Under the pieces are notes generated by a model. The model did not search any database. It saw nothing but the letters and a program-made list of their open reading frames with translations, and had not been told where the DNA came from. 64,000 nucleotides of DNA, taken from assembly GCA_000964245.1 (NCBI GenBank), contig LANB01000001.1:3165501-3229500 (forward strand), read 5' to 3'. This DNA is from Cellvibrionaceae bacterium 1162T.S.0a.05 (lineage in GTDB: Bacteria; Pseudomonadota; Gammaproteobacteria; Pseudomonadales; Cellvibrionaceae). Made by a program: the position numbers and the translations under genes. Below are positions 1 to 9,360 of this stretch, piece by piece (positions within the stretch are counted from its first letter, which is position 1; each line of letters opens with the position of its first letter).

Positions 1-1
1 C

Positions 2-928
2 CGAGAGTTAATTAAGCAACATTCCCCGGATGTCCTGACTCTCGACATTGAAATGCCAAAGATGAATGGCATTGCTTTTCTCAAGAATTTAATGCGCTTG
101 CGCCCGATGCCCGTCTTAATGATTTCAACCCTGACCCAGGAAGGGGCACCGGCTACTCTCGAAGCACTGGAGCTTGGTGCGGTTGATTTCGTCCCCAAAC
201 CCCAGGGTGAGGGAACTGGAGCCCTTGAGCGCTACCGCGACGACATCATTGAGAAACTGCTCGCTGCCAGGCAAGCCAATATCCATTCAAATGATGCGGG
301 CGCAGAGAAAAAAGAGGTGGGCCCGAAGCTGTCTGCACCCCGTGGCCGACGTATCAGTCCTCGCTTCCTGTGTGCTATAGGCGCGTCCACAGGGGGGACT
401 GAAGCGATAAAAGCCGTAGTCAGCGCATTGCCAAAAGACAGCCCGCCAATTGTCATTACGCAACACATACCAGAGGCCTTTTCCGCCTCGTTTGCCCAGC
501 GTGTGAATGCATCGTCAAAAGTTGAAGTGTGCGAAGCCACACACAACCAATACATTGAGAAAGGTTGCGTATACATTGCGCCGGGTCACTCCCATTTGAG
601 GATTATTCAAAAGGGAGGAAGCTATGTATGCACCCTTGATAAAAAAGAACCGGTGAATCGCCACCGGCCCTCGGTGAGCGTCCTTTTTGATTCGGTGGCG
701 GAATGTGCTGGCGAACATGCATTGGGCGTGCTCCTGACCGGGATGGGTGCCGATGGTGCGGATGCCCTGTTACGTCTGCGACAGCTGGGCGCGATGACTA
801 TCGCTCAGGATGAGGCCAGTAGTGTCGTTTGGGGAATGCCCGGTGCCGCGGTCAAGTTGGACGCCGCTCAAAAAGTCTTACCCCTGAAGAAAATACCCGG
901 AAGTATTATTAGTTATGCGTATAACTAG
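2..928 (+). CDS. cheB: Chemotaxis response regulator protein-glutamate methylesterase CheB (5' truncated by window edge)
   Basis: Removes methyl groups from glutamates of chemoreceptors in the cytoplasm, resetting adaptation. The reading frame is open from base 2, so about 50 N-terminal residues of the receiver domain lie outside the window. The phosphorylation-site block LTLDIEMPKMNG is present, followed by the receiver end (AVDFVPKP), a linker, and the methylesterase domain with its three catalytic positions: Ser in GASTGG, His in TQHIPEAF and Asp in GMGADGADAL. An internal ATG at 53 lies within the receiver motif and is not a real start. It is followed after 145 bp by hsbA with no obvious terminator. 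Function is secure; whether it serves the main or an alternative chemosensory system cannot be told from here. Confidence 0.95.
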   Translation, partial: RELIKQHSPDVLTLDIEMPKMNGIAFLKNLMRLRPMPVLMISTLTQEGAPATLEALELGAVDFVPKPQGEGTGALERYRDDIIEKLLAARQANIHSNDAGAEKKEVGPKLSAPRGRRISPRFLCAIGASTGGTEAIKAVVSALPKDSPPIVITQHIPEAFSASFAQRVNASSKVEVCEATHNQYIEKGCVYIAPGHSHLRIIQKGGSYVCTLDKKEPVNRHRPSVSVLFDSVAECAGEHALGVLLTGMGADGADALLRLRQLGAMTIAQDEASSVVWGMPGAAVKLDAAQKVLPLKKIPGSIISYAYN

Positions 929-1073
929 TAAGAAATAAATTCAAAAAAGTTATTAAACCCGGGCGTCAATCAGCACATCCCCCAGTAAATTTATGAACTA
1001 TGCTTAAGAGGAAACCCGGGAGTATTCCTGATTCCCATGAAAAACCATTCAGAAAAAAGAGAGTGACAGACGT

Positions 1074-1379
1074 ATGGCAATAAAGTCAGCAGTTTCGGAT
1101 AACGGCTCAACCTTGACGATTTCTATCGATGGCCGTTTCGATGCTTCAGCCCTGGACGATTTTCGTCGAAGTTATGAAGACAATAGTAGTTCTGTAGATA
1201 ACTATTGTATTGATCTCGGTGAAACTGTACACCTTGATAGCTCTGCTTTAGGTATGCTATTGGTTTTGCGGGATCATGCCGGTGGCGATAAGTCCAAAAT
1301 CACCATTGCAAATTGTTCACCTGAAGTGAAAAAGATTTTCTCCATTTCAAGTTTCGAGCAACTGTTTACAATTCAATAA
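1074..1379 (+). CDS. hsbA: STAS-domain anti-sigma factor antagonist (HsbA-like)
   Basis: A single STAS domain of 101 residues. Family members act in partner switching: the unphosphorylated form binds a kinase/anti-sigma partner, and a phosphatase reactivates it by removing phosphate from a serine. The phospho-acceptor region LDSSALGMLLVL is intact (DSS motif). A GAGAG ribosome-binding site lies about 10 bases before the ATG. It is followed at 21 bp by the response-regulator phosphatase and then by an Hpt protein. This order, ending just before fliK, matches the HsbA-HsbR-HptB set of Pseudomonas, where HsbA connects to FlgM and a diguanylate cyclase to choose between motility and biofilm. The downstream targets here are inferred only. 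Confidence 0.85.
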   Translation: MAIKSAVSDNGSTLTISIDGRFDASALDDFRRSYEDNSSSVDNYCIDLGETVHLDSSALGMLLVLRDHAGGDKSKITIANCSPEVKKIFSISSFEQLFTIQ

Positions 1380-1400
1380 AACGACTGAAGGAATGCTGCG

Positions 1401-3107
1401 GTGGCTGTTTCCGAGCAACAGTTTAAAATTCTCATTGCAGAGGATTCAAATACCGACCGCATGATTCTTGAGTCCATTGTGTCTCAAATAGGCCACGTTC
1501 CGGTTACTGCGGAAAATGGCCTTCAAGCAATTGAAGTCTTTCAAAACGAAAAGCCTGATCTGATTTTAATGGACGTGCTGATGCCAGAGATGGGAGGCAT
1601 GGAAGCGGCGTCGCGCATTCGCGAATTGTCAGAGGGCGAATTACTCCCGATTTTATTTTTAACCTCATTGACGGATACCCAGTCAGTAGTGGAATGTCTT
1701 GAGGCAGGGGGGGATGATTTCGTCTCCAAACCCTACAACGCAACGATATTGCGCTCGAAGATCCGCGCCTTTGGTCGGATGCGGGACATGCATAATACGC
1801 TTGCCGAACAAAAGCGGAAAATCGAATTAAACCATACGCATTTAATCCAGGAACAAAATGTTGCCAAGCAGGTGTTCGATAAAATTGCGCACACCGGCTG
1901 CCTCGATCTGGAAAATATTCGTTATCATATGTCGCCATTGGCCGTATTCAATGGCGATGTGCTAGTTGCAGAAATCAGCCCTACAGGCAGTATGATGGTC
2001 CTGCTTGGCGATTTTACTGGTCACGGCTTGCCTGCGGCGATCGGTTCAATGCCGCTCGCTTCAACATTCTACGGAATGGTTCACAAAGGTTTTTCCATTA
2101 GTGAAATTATTCGTGAAATCAACGCAAAATTACATCAAATTTTACCCGTAGGCTTCTTTTGTTGCGCAACGTGTATCGATATCAACTTTATGAAACGCCG
2201 AATCAAAGTGTGGAACGGAGGTTTACCTGAAGGGTATTTGTATCGCAATGAATCCCGCACTTATGAAAGAGTTAGCACGAATTATTTGCCTCTGGGTGTA
2301 CTAAGTCGAAAGGAATTTAAAGCGGATACCTTACGCCTGGATCTTGAACTCGGTGATCGGTTCTACATGTATTCAGATGGTATCACCGAAGCGCGGAACG
2401 AACATGGCGAAATGTTCGGTGAAGAGCGCATGCATGCAGTGATGAATGAAGGTAAAGACGACGCAGATTTGTTTTCAACCATCATGAATACAGTGCAGGA
2501 CCACATCGGCAGTTCGGACAAGGAAGATGATATTTCACTGGTTGAAATTACCATTGAGGACATTGAGTTAAATTACAAGAATGAAGGCAGCGACGGCGGT
2601 CAACGAGGCAATCTTGTCGACTGGTCAATGACCTTTGAAGTGACTGCCGAAACCATGAAAGGTTTTGACCCCTTGCCCTTGTTAATTAACGTGATTACCG
2701 AAGTGCCGGGCTTGCGCCAGAGCAGTACGGTGCTGTATACCATTCTCTCCGAGTTATACGCGAATGCTTTGGAGCATGGCGTACTGGGTTTGGAATCAAA
2801 ATTAAAATCTTCACCCCAGGGCTTTGTTGAGTTTTATAAATTGCGCAAGGAAAAGATGGCCGCACTGACAGATGCAAAGATTACCTTTTTATTGAACCAT
2901 ATTGCGGATGAAAAAGGTGGGCTTCTGGAAATTCGCGTTAAAGACAGTGGTGAAGGTTTTGATGTTCCCAAACCCCGCAAGGGTGAAGAGAATATGAATT
3001 ACCATGGCCGCGGTCTTTCCATTATGAAATCAACCTGTGAACGCCTGGTTATTCACCCTCCCGGCAACGATGTTGAAGTTGCCTTCCGCTGGAAATATGA
3101 AGAGTAA
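1401..3107 (+). CDS. hsbR: Fused response regulator / PP2C-type phosphatase / HATPase anti-sigma kinase (HsbR-like)
   Basis: Three-part regulator of 568 residues. Residues about 8-125 form a receiver with the Asp of LILMDVLMPEMGG and the Lys of VSKPYN. Residues about 190-390 form a SpoIIE/PP2C-type serine phosphatase (GDFTGHGLPAAIG; YSDGITEA; DDISLVEI). The C-terminus carries a HATPase_c domain with the N-box (LSELYANALEHG) and G-boxes (DSGEGF; YHGRGLSIM). The start is a GTG at 1401 preceded by GAAGGA; no better ATG fits the receiver start. In the family, receiver phosphorylation by an Hpt protein switches between kinase and phosphatase action on the STAS partner encoded just upstream. All three key domains look intact. 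Confidence 0.88.
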   Translation: MAVSEQQFKILIAEDSNTDRMILESIVSQIGHVPVTAENGLQAIEVFQNEKPDLILMDVLMPEMGGMEAASRIRELSEGELLPILFLTSLTDTQSVVECLEAGGDDFVSKPYNATILRSKIRAFGRMRDMHNTLAEQKRKIELNHTHLIQEQNVAKQVFDKIAHTGCLDLENIRYHMSPLAVFNGDVLVAEISPTGSMMVLLGDFTGHGLPAAIGSMPLASTFYGMVHKGFSISEIIREINAKLHQILPVGFFCCATCIDINFMKRRIKVWNGGLPEGYLYRNESRTYERVSTNYLPLGVLSRKEFKADTLRLDLELGDRFYMYSDGITEARNEHGEMFGEERMHAVMNEGKDDADLFSTIMNTVQDHIGSSDKEDDISLVEITIEDIELNYKNEGSDGGQRGNLVDWSMTFEVTAETMKGFDPLPLLINVITEVPGLRQSSTVLYTILSELYANALEHGVLGLESKLKSSPQGFVEFYKLRKEKMAALTDAKITFLLNHIADEKGGLLEIRVKDSGEGFDVPKPRKGEENMNYHGRGLSIMKSTCERLVIHPPGNDVEVAFRWKYEE

Positions 3108-3169
3108 GTAATTGCTATTTTGAGATCTTGCTTATCAGTAAATGAGAGCCAGATTAAGAGGAAAGAGTC

Positions 3170-3511
3170 ATGACTGAAAGAGAAGTGGATGCAGAAATGC
3201 TCGATAACCTGAAGATGATACTCGAAGACAGGTTTGACCTACTCATCTCGACTTATATTAGCGATAGTCGGGATAGAAGCGAACGCTTGCGGGATGCAGT
3301 CGAAAAAGGTGATTTTGAAGCAATTCGTCATGAAGCCCACGGTTTAAAAGGCAGTTCAAGAAATATTGGTGCCAATAACTTTGCGGATATTTGCGCGGTG
3401 GTTGAAGCGCAGGCCACTCAAAAGGACACAACAGATCTGGAGCAAAATGTTGCCGCTGTTGAGCACAAACTTGCCGCTGTACTTGCCGAGCTGAATCAGG
3501 TCACACACTAA
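3170..3511 (+). CDS. hptB: Hpt-domain phosphotransfer protein (HptB-like)
   Basis: A 113-residue histidine phosphotransfer protein. The core helix contains HEAHGLKGSSRNIGA, whose His before GLKGSS is the phospho-acceptor typical of Hpt modules. Start ATG follows AAGAGGAAAGAGTC. It lies 62 bp after the HsbR-like gene and before fliK, the arrangement seen in Pseudomonas, where HptB collects phosphate from several hybrid kinases and passes it to HsbR. The upstream kinases are not in the window, apart from the unrelated hybrid kinase at 16542-20054. Confidence 0.85.
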   Translation: MTEREVDAEMLDNLKMILEDRFDLLISTYISDSRDRSERLRDAVEKGDFEAIRHEAHGLKGSSRNIGANNFADICAVVEAQATQKDTTDLEQNVAAVEHKLAAVLAELNQVTH

Positions 3512-3607
3512 GCCCCGGTCATTCTGCGCCTGCTGGCGTATACTCTTTCATGGCACAAGCCTTGCTCTAATCTCATTGACAAAACCGGTTAATGAAGAGC
3601 GATCTGA

Positions 3608-4993
3608 ATGAATTTCTTTCTTGCCCCAATTCCAACGCCCACTACATCAATCAGGGAAAGCTCTGGTCTGAATGCCAGCGGCTCTCCAGTCGATGGTCAG
3701 GGTGTTTTGCTCGACGATAATGTTGATGCATCGCAAGGTGTTGCGCTGAGTTTTCAACAGATTTTGCAAGCGCAGGGTGTGTCGGGCGACTTACCCCAGA
3801 ATCAAGGACAGTGGACGGCGTTTTCTGAACCGAATTCGGTGCTTGCGGAACAAGCCCTTTTTGGCGTGCAGAAAAATACTGCTGGTGATCTTCTTGTAGG
3901 CGTGAAGATCACCAATGATCAGGAATTTATTTCTTCAGAAGAAGCGACTAATCTCGGCACGTTGAATGGCGTCGCACAGTCGGGCGCATTGTTGATACCT
4001 GGTATGCTGAGCGCAAGTAAAAATGGAGAATTCACGGAGGGGGAGGTTGCCGGGCTTTTTCCCCTGGCACCGTTAACGTCGGTTGATTCTGCCATTGAGT
4101 CCGCATTGCAAAGCGATGACAACCTCGCTGTTACGCCCTTTAACCTGACACAAAAAATTGATGCAAAAGTTGTCCTTGATACAACAGGGTTGCCGGACAC
4201 TGGTAGATCGCCCGCGTCGCCGTTTTTTACACTTCCTTCAGCTTCAGTCAGCTCGCAGGTTGGAGCTGAACAACAGAAACTCTTTGCGGATGTCAAAAAT
4301 TTGTCGCCACAACGTCTTGAACTTGGCGAAAGTAAAAATGCGATGGCGATTGATGTATCGCAAGGTATAACGAAACAGGCGACGACACTCACTCAAGGTT
4401 TGAATTTTCAGAATTTTTCCGCAATCAATTTGAAGCAAACAACCCTCTCTGACTCGCTCAGTGCTGAGTTGTCATCGCTGGAAAAGGCAGAGGCTATGAG
4501 CTCTCAACTCAATGCCAGTTTGCAGACTTTTTCTACTAAAAATACGGCGGCGAATGCACGCATGCAAATGCCCGTGAACTTACAATTCGGGCATGCTGAC
4601 TGGGCGAATCAGGTTGCGGAGCGTTCGGCCTTGATGTCTGCACAAAAAATCCAGTTTGCCGAATTGCAGTTAGATCCGCCGGAGCTGGGTCAATTACAAG
4701 TTCGCGTGTCGGTCAACCAGGACCAGCAAGCATCAGTCAGCTTTAGCTCCCCCCATGCATCCGTGCGTGAGGCACTGGATCAAAGTGTCGTGCGCTTGCG
4801 AGAGTTGTTGGAGGAACAGGGCGTTGACCTTGTGGATGTCAATGTTTCCGATCATCCGCATGCGGAAGAAGACGAAGCGCACTCTAAAGGTTTCGCTTCC
4901 GACACAGAAAATACCGAAGCGGATGACGCTGACCAGGCGGATGTTGAATCGATCAGTGTTCAAAGCCATTACGGTGTCGATTATTACGCCTGA
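3608..4993 (+). CDS. fliK: Flagellar hook-length control protein FliK
   Basis: Secreted ruler that measures hook length and switches export specificity by touching FlhB. The 461-residue protein has the typical low-complexity Ser/Gln/Leu-rich N-terminal two thirds and the conserved C-terminal Flg_hook domain (about residues 330-420: WANQVAERSALM, LQLDPPELGQLQVRVSV, ASVREALDQSVVRLRELL). An acidic tail (many D/E) follows. It opens the fli export/C-ring operon and its partner flhB is encoded 5 kb downstream in the same direction. Confidence 0.92.
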   Translation: MNFFLAPIPTPTTSIRESSGLNASGSPVDGQGVLLDDNVDASQGVALSFQQILQAQGVSGDLPQNQGQWTAFSEPNSVLAEQALFGVQKNTAGDLLVGVKITNDQEFISSEEATNLGTLNGVAQSGALLIPGMLSASKNGEFTEGEVAGLFPLAPLTSVDSAIESALQSDDNLAVTPFNLTQKIDAKVVLDTTGLPDTGRSPASPFFTLPSASVSSQVGAEQQKLFADVKNLSPQRLELGESKNAMAIDVSQGITKQATTLTQGLNFQNFSAINLKQTTLSDSLSAELSSLEKAEAMSSQLNASLQTFSTKNTAANARMQMPVNLQFGHADWANQVAERSALMSAQKIQFAELQLDPPELGQLQVRVSVNQDQQASVSFSSPHASVREALDQSVVRLRELLEEQGVDLVDVNVSDHPHAEEDEAHSKGFASDTENTEADDADQADVESISVQSHYGVDYYA

Positions 4994-5053
4994 GTCTGGC
5001 ATAGCTCTTGCTCCATCTCATTGGTTAAACCTCAATGAAGACGGAAGATTGAC

Positions 5054-5593
5054 ATGGCAGATGAAGACGAGAACCTGGATGCCGAAGGCGATGACGCCGA
5101 GGACTCGGAACAGAAAGGCTCATCGAAGAAAAATCTGATCATATTGATTGTGCTGGCTCTGGTACTTATAGGCGTATCAGTTGGCGGCACCATCGCTGCG
5201 TTAAAATTTCTCGCACCGCCTGCTGCAGTTGACGGCGAAGAGATGGCGGAAGAAGAACTTCAACCCGCCAAAAAACCAGCCATTTACTATCCTCTTAAAC
5301 CCGCCCTCATTGTGACGTATCAAGTGCGCGGTCGTCACCGCTATGCACAAATTGGCATTACGCTCATGTTCAGGGATGAAGATGTGGTTGCGGCGATTGA
5401 ACTCCACAAGCCCATGATTCTTAACGCGCTCAATATGATTATTGCGGGGCAGCTCTATGAAGATATTCAAACTGCTGAGGGCAAGGAGTTACTGCGCTTG
5501 CAATGTTTGGAAGAACTTCAACGCTTATTGGAAATAGAAATAGGCAAACCGGGAATTGAACAAGTGTTATTTACTGATTTTGTAATGCAGTAG
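5054..5593 (+). CDS. fliL: Flagellar basal body-associated protein FliL
   Basis: Single-pass inner-membrane protein next to the stator that supports motor torque. The 179-residue product starts with a very acidic cytoplasmic tail of about 25 residues, a basic patch (SSKKN), then one membrane helix (LIILIVLALVLIGVSVGGTI) and a periplasmic domain ending in VLFTDFVMQ, as is usual for FliL. The start ATG follows GAAGACGGAAG. Eight bases separate it from fliM. Confidence 0.93.
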   Translation: MADEDENLDAEGDDAEDSEQKGSSKKNLIILIVLALVLIGVSVGGTIAALKFLAPPAAVDGEEMAEEELQPAKKPAIYYPLKPALIVTYQVRGRHRYAQIGITLMFRDEDVVAAIELHKPMILNALNMIIAGQLYEDIQTAEGKELLRLQCLEELQRLLEIEIGKPGIEQVLFTDFVMQ

Positions 5594-5601
5594 GACGGCG
5601 C

Positions 5602-6606
5602 ATGCAGGATTTACTTTCTCAAGACGAAATTGATGCCCTACTCCACGGAGTAGACGACGGCGATATCGAAACCACAGACGATAGCGATGTCGATGGCGTA
5701 AAGGTTTATGACTTAACAAGCCAGGACCGTATTGTGCGTGGGCGTATGCCGACGCTCGAAATGATCAATGAACGCTTCGCACGTTATACCCGCATCAGCA
5801 TGTTCAACTTATTACGGCGCACGGCGGATGTTTCAGTCGGTGGAATCCAGATTCAGAAGTTCGGTGAATACGTTCATACACTTTATGTACCCACAAGTTT
5901 GAACATGGTGAAGTTTCGCCCTTTACGTGGCACGGCGCTAATTATTCTTGATGCGAAGCTGGTTTTTAAACTGGTCGATAACTTTTTTGGCGGCGACGGT
6001 CGGCACGCAAAAATTGAAGGCCGGGAATTTACACCTACGGAATTGCGAGTAGTACAAATGGTATTGGACCAGGTTTTTGTTGATCTCCGCGAAGCCTGGA
6101 AAGCAGTGTACCCCATCGATTTTGAATACATAAATTCAGAAGTTAACCCTTCAATGGCAAATATCGTTAGCCCTAGTGAAGTGGTTGTGGTCAGTACCTT
6201 TCATGTTGAGCTGGATGGCGGCGGCGGTGAGCTGCATCTCACCATGCCTTATTCCATGGTTGAACCCATTCGTGAAGTGCTGGATGCGGGGCTCCAAAGT
6301 GATACCGATGAACGTGATGAGCGTTGGGTCAAAGCCTTGCGTGAGGACGTTATGGAAGCGCGGGTCGATCTGGAGTGCGATGTTGTTCGCCGCGAACTGA
6401 CGCTGGGAGACATCGTCAACCTCAAGGCTGGTGACATCATTCCTATCACGATGCCGGATTATCAAATGGTGACGGCAAACGGAGTGCCGGTGTTTAAAGG
6501 CAATATCGGACAAAGCAATAGCAATCTTGCTTTGCGTTTAATTGAGTTTATTGATCACTCCAACGCGCGCGTAACGAGTGAACCATCAACTGGAGAGAAA
6601 AAATGA
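5602..6606 (+). CDS. fliM: Flagellar motor switch protein FliM
   Basis: C-ring switch protein that binds phospho-CheY and sets rotation direction. The N-terminal CheY-binding motif LLSQDEIDALLHG is intact, followed by the middle CheC-like domain (residues about 45-230) and the C-terminal FliN-like SpoA domain (MTMPDYQMVTANGVPVFKG region, about 250-325). Length of 334 residues is normal. Its stop overlaps the fliN start by four bases (ATGA), indicating translational coupling. Confidence 0.97.
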   Translation: MQDLLSQDEIDALLHGVDDGDIETTDDSDVDGVKVYDLTSQDRIVRGRMPTLEMINERFARYTRISMFNLLRRTADVSVGGIQIQKFGEYVHTLYVPTSLNMVKFRPLRGTALIILDAKLVFKLVDNFFGGDGRHAKIEGREFTPTELRVVQMVLDQVFVDLREAWKAVYPIDFEYINSEVNPSMANIVSPSEVVVVSTFHVELDGGGGELHLTMPYSMVEPIREVLDAGLQSDTDERDERWVKALREDVMEARVDLECDVVRRELTLGDIVNLKAGDIIPITMPDYQMVTANGVPVFKGNIGQSNSNLALRLIEFIDHSNARVTSEPSTGEKK

Positions 6607-7016
6607 GCGACGAAGAAGACGTCAATCAGGAAGATATGGCTGACGAATGGGCTGCAGCCATGGAACAGCAAGCTGAAGAAGAAGGTGCTCAGGCTGCTGA
6701 AAGCGTCGAGCTCGATGAATTTGATGCAGTGGCGCCGCTAGCGACGACGGAGGGGAACCCCGATCTCGATGTGATTCTCGATATTCCTGTCAGTATTTCA
6801 ATGGAAGTCGGGCGGACATCAATCACGATAAGAAATTTACTACAGCTCAATCAGGGCTCAGTGATTGAACTGGATCGACTTGCAGGTGAACCTCTCGATG
6901 TTCTCGTAAACGGAACATTAATTGCGCACGGTGAAGTGGTGGTGGTGAACGAAAAATTCGGTATTCGTATGACCGATGTGATTAGTCCGGCCGAACGAAT
7001 TAAAAAACTGCGTTAA
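6603..7016 (+). CDS. fliN: Flagellar motor switch protein FliN
   Basis: Forms the lower C-ring with FliM. The 137-residue protein has an acidic N-terminal extension (about 55 residues rich in D and E) and a C-terminal SpoA domain beginning at LDVILDIPVSISMEVGRT and ending in DVISPAERIKKLR, a near-consensus FliN end. The start codon overlaps the fliM stop. Confidence 0.97.
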   Translation: MSDEEDVNQEDMADEWAAAMEQQAEEEGAQAAESVELDEFDAVAPLATTEGNPDLDVILDIPVSISMEVGRTSITIRNLLQLNQGSVIELDRLAGEPLDVLVNGTLIAHGEVVVVNEKFGIRMTDVISPAERIKKLR

Positions 7017-7026
7017 AGGATACGAC

Positions 7027-7491
7027 ATGAAGCGCATGTTAATGTTGGCGAAAGTTCAAGCCTGGGTTTTCGTTCTGCTCTTGTTTCCCCTGTATTTGCA
7101 GGCTCAAGCCAGGGTTGAAATGGATAGTGTGGCCAGTGTTTCAGGCCCAATGGTGTTTATAAAAGTTGCAACCAGTCTGGTCATTATTGTTGGTTTTATT
7201 TTTTTATGTGCCTGGTTTGCACGTCGTGCGGGGCTGGTGCGTTTTACCGCAACGAATAATTTTAAAGTTATCGCAAGTTTACCGCTGGGTAATCGAGAGA
7301 AGATGTTGTTGGTGCAAGTGGGGAAAAGCTACCTGCTTCTCGGTGTAACGGGCCAGCAAATCACGCTGTTAAAAAATTACGCAGAAGGTGAAAACCCACT
7401 GGAGAAAACCGTCGAGTCTGAAGAAGAAAATCAAGCAGACAGTTTTGCACATCAACTGAAAAAAATACTCTCCCAGGGATTGCCGAAATGA
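7027..7491 (+). CDS. fliO: Flagellar biosynthetic protein FliO
   Basis: Small membrane protein that helps assemble the FliP/FliQ/FliR export gate. The 154-residue product has an N-terminal signal-like hydrophobic stretch ([16 protein letters not shown]), a membrane helix ([23 protein letters not shown]) and a cytoplasmic domain with the family block [17 protein letters not shown] and LLGVTGQQI. Its stop overlaps the fliP start (ATGA). Confidence 0.93.
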   Translation: MKRMLMLAKVQAWVFVLLLFPLYLQAQARVEMDSVASVSGPMVFIKVATSLVIIVGFIFLCAWFARRAGLVRFTATNNFKVIASLPLGNREKMLLVQVGKSYLLLGVTGQQITLLKNYAEGENPLEKTVESEEENQADSFAHQLKKILSQGLPK

Positions 7492-8297
7492 AGTTGCTTG
7501 GGAAATCGAGAATCAGAATTGGTACGCCTTTACTGTTTTTTGTCTTGCTCGTAGCCTTGATATCCCTTGTCGCGGTCAGCTCTGCGGCAATGGCTCAACC
7601 TCAGGGATTTGAGCCAATTGAAGGCCTGCCTGCTGTCACAGTTAAAACCAACGAGGATGGCAGTCAGGATTACAGTGTGACACTGCAAATTCTGCTGTTA
7701 ATGACAGCGCTGTCATTTCTACCTGCGTTGTTGATGATGATGACATCTTTCACGCGCATCATTATTGTGTTTTCAATTTTGCGTCAGGCCCTGGGTTTAC
7801 AACAGACTCCTTCAAACCAGATAGTCATAGGGCTTTCACTTTTTCTATCCTTTTTTGTAATGTCGCCTGTTTTGGAAGAGGTGAACTCCAGTGCCTTACA
7901 ACCGTACATAAATGAACAGCTCAGTGCGCAACAGGCTCTCGAAAATACCAAGCGACCTTTTCACGCGTTTATGTTGGCGAACACGCGGGAATCAGATCTG
8001 GATTTATTTTTTCAGATTGCTGATCTTGAGCAGGTCAATAGCCCTCAGGATGTTCCGTTCAAGGTGCTGATGCCTGCTTTTGTCACATCCGAGTTAAAAA
8101 CCGCTTTTCAAATCGGTTTTATTATTTTTATTCCCTTTCTTGTTATCGATGTTGTCGTCGCCAGTGTATTGATGGCTATGGGTATGATGATGTTATCGCC
8201 CTTGATTATTTCCTTACCCTTTAAAATCATGCTGTTTGTATTGGTTGATGGTTGGGCATTGATCATTGGCACGCTTGCCGCGAGTTTTGGTATCTAG
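7488..8297 (+). CDS. fliP: Flagellar biosynthetic protein FliP
   Basis: Core subunit of the flagellar type III export gate in the inner membrane. The 269-residue product has a cleavable-looking N-terminal hydrophobic segment ending in SAAMAQ, then the conserved FliP/SctR blocks [25 protein letters not shown] and [18 protein letters not shown] and the terminal [13 protein letters not shown]. The start overlaps the fliO stop; fliQ follows after 11 bases. Confidence 0.97.
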   Translation: MKLLGKSRIRIGTPLLFFVLLVALISLVAVSSAAMAQPQGFEPIEGLPAVTVKTNEDGSQDYSVTLQILLLMTALSFLPALLMMMTSFTRIIIVFSILRQALGLQQTPSNQIVIGLSLFLSFFVMSPVLEEVNSSALQPYINEQLSAQQALENTKRPFHAFMLANTRESDLDLFFQIADLEQVNSPQDVPFKVLMPAFVTSELKTAFQIGFIIFIPFLVIDVVVASVLMAMGMMMLSPLIISLPFKIMLFVLVDGWALIIGTLAASFGI

Positions 8298-8308
8298 GGG
8301 GCATAAGT

Positions 8309-8578
8309 ATGACGACAGAAGTTGCATTATCGCTTTATGGCTCCGCTTTTTTTCTAATGATGAAAATGGTAGCAATAATTGTTGGGCCAAGTTTGATCGT
8401 GGGTTTAATTGTTTCAACCTTTCAGGCGGCAACACAAATCAATGAACAGACCTTAAGCTTTTTGCCTCGTTTGCTGGTGACACTCGCGACGATTGTTATT
8501 GCCGGCCCCTGGCTTATCCAGACTATCATTGATCTTTTTCACGATCTTATGTTTCGTGTCCCCGAGTTGATTGGTTGA
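8309..8578 (+). CDS. fliQ: Flagellar biosynthetic protein FliQ
   Basis: Two-helix subunit of the flagellar export gate. The start is the ATG at 8309, giving the canonical 89-residue product; the longer reading frame upstream runs back into fliP and is not real. Conserved blocks are VGPSLIVGLIVSTFQAATQINEQTL and the second helix LVTLATIVIAGPW. It abuts fliR. Confidence 0.96.
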   Translation: MTTEVALSLYGSAFFLMMKMVAIIVGPSLIVGLIVSTFQAATQINEQTLSFLPRLLVTLATIVIAGPWLIQTIIDLFHDLMFRVPELIG

Positions 8579-8579
8579 T

Positions 8580-9353
8580 ATGCAATTTTCGGAATCGGAA
8601 TTGATGATGATGGTTCAACAATTCCTGTTACCGTTTTGCCGTATCGGCGCCATGTTTATGGTGATGCCCATCGTCGGTTCACGCATAGTGAATACACGAA
8701 TACGCCTGATTTTAGCCCTTGTGGTCACTATGGTTGCCGTCCCCTTGTTACCCGGTGCACCACAGCCGACCGGTTTGTCGCTGGCGCTGGTATTTCACAT
8801 CACTCAGGAAATTGCTCTCGGCGTGTGCGTGGGTTTTATTTTTCAAGTGGTGTTTCAGGTGTTCGTGTTGGCAGGCCAAATTATGGCAATGAAAATGGGC
8901 CTCGGTTTTGCCGCGATGAACGACCCCACTAACGGTGTACAAACAACGGTGTTGTCCCAGTTTTTTCTGATGCTGTGTACATTAATGTTTATCGCAATTA
9001 ACGGGCATTTGATGTTAATTAAAATGCTGGTCGAAAGTTTTCAGGTATTTCCTCCTGCTAATTTTCAACTCTCACGAGAGGTATTATTCGCTGTCGCGAA
9101 TCTGGGTGGCTGGCTGTTCGCCAGTGCTCTATTAATGGCGTTACCGGTTATAACCGCTGTGCTATTTATTAATATCGCTTTCGGTGTAATGACGCGCGCA
9201 GCACCGCAGTTGAATATTTTTTCTGTTGGTTTCCCCTTTACCTTAATCTGCGGCATTTTACTCATCTGGATTGGCTTGGGCAATTTCACCGAAGACTTTA
9301 CGCGGGTTGTCGACGCGGGTTTTCTTTTCGTTAATGATTTGCTGTCGTTATAG
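8580..9353 (+). CDS. fliR: Flagellar biosynthetic protein FliR
   Basis: Multi-helix export-gate subunit. I choose the ATG at 8580, one base after the fliQ stop codon, over an in-frame TTG at 8571 that would overlap fliQ; this gives 257 residues. Family blocks include RIGAMFMVMPIVGSRIVNTRIR near the N-terminus, GFAAMNDPTNG and the C-terminal hydrophobic region. Seven bases separate it from flhB. Confidence 0.95.
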   Translation: MQFSESELMMMVQQFLLPFCRIGAMFMVMPIVGSRIVNTRIRLILALVVTMVAVPLLPGAPQPTGLSLALVFHITQEIALGVCVGFIFQVVFQVFVLAGQIMAMKMGLGFAAMNDPTNGVQTTVLSQFFLMLCTLMFIAINGHLMLIKMLVESFQVFPPANFQLSREVLFAVANLGGWLFASALLMALPVITAVLFINIAFGVMTRAAPQLNIFSVGFPFTLICGILLIWIGLGNFTEDFTRVVDAGFLFVNDLLSL

Positions 9354-9360
9354 GTGAGTT

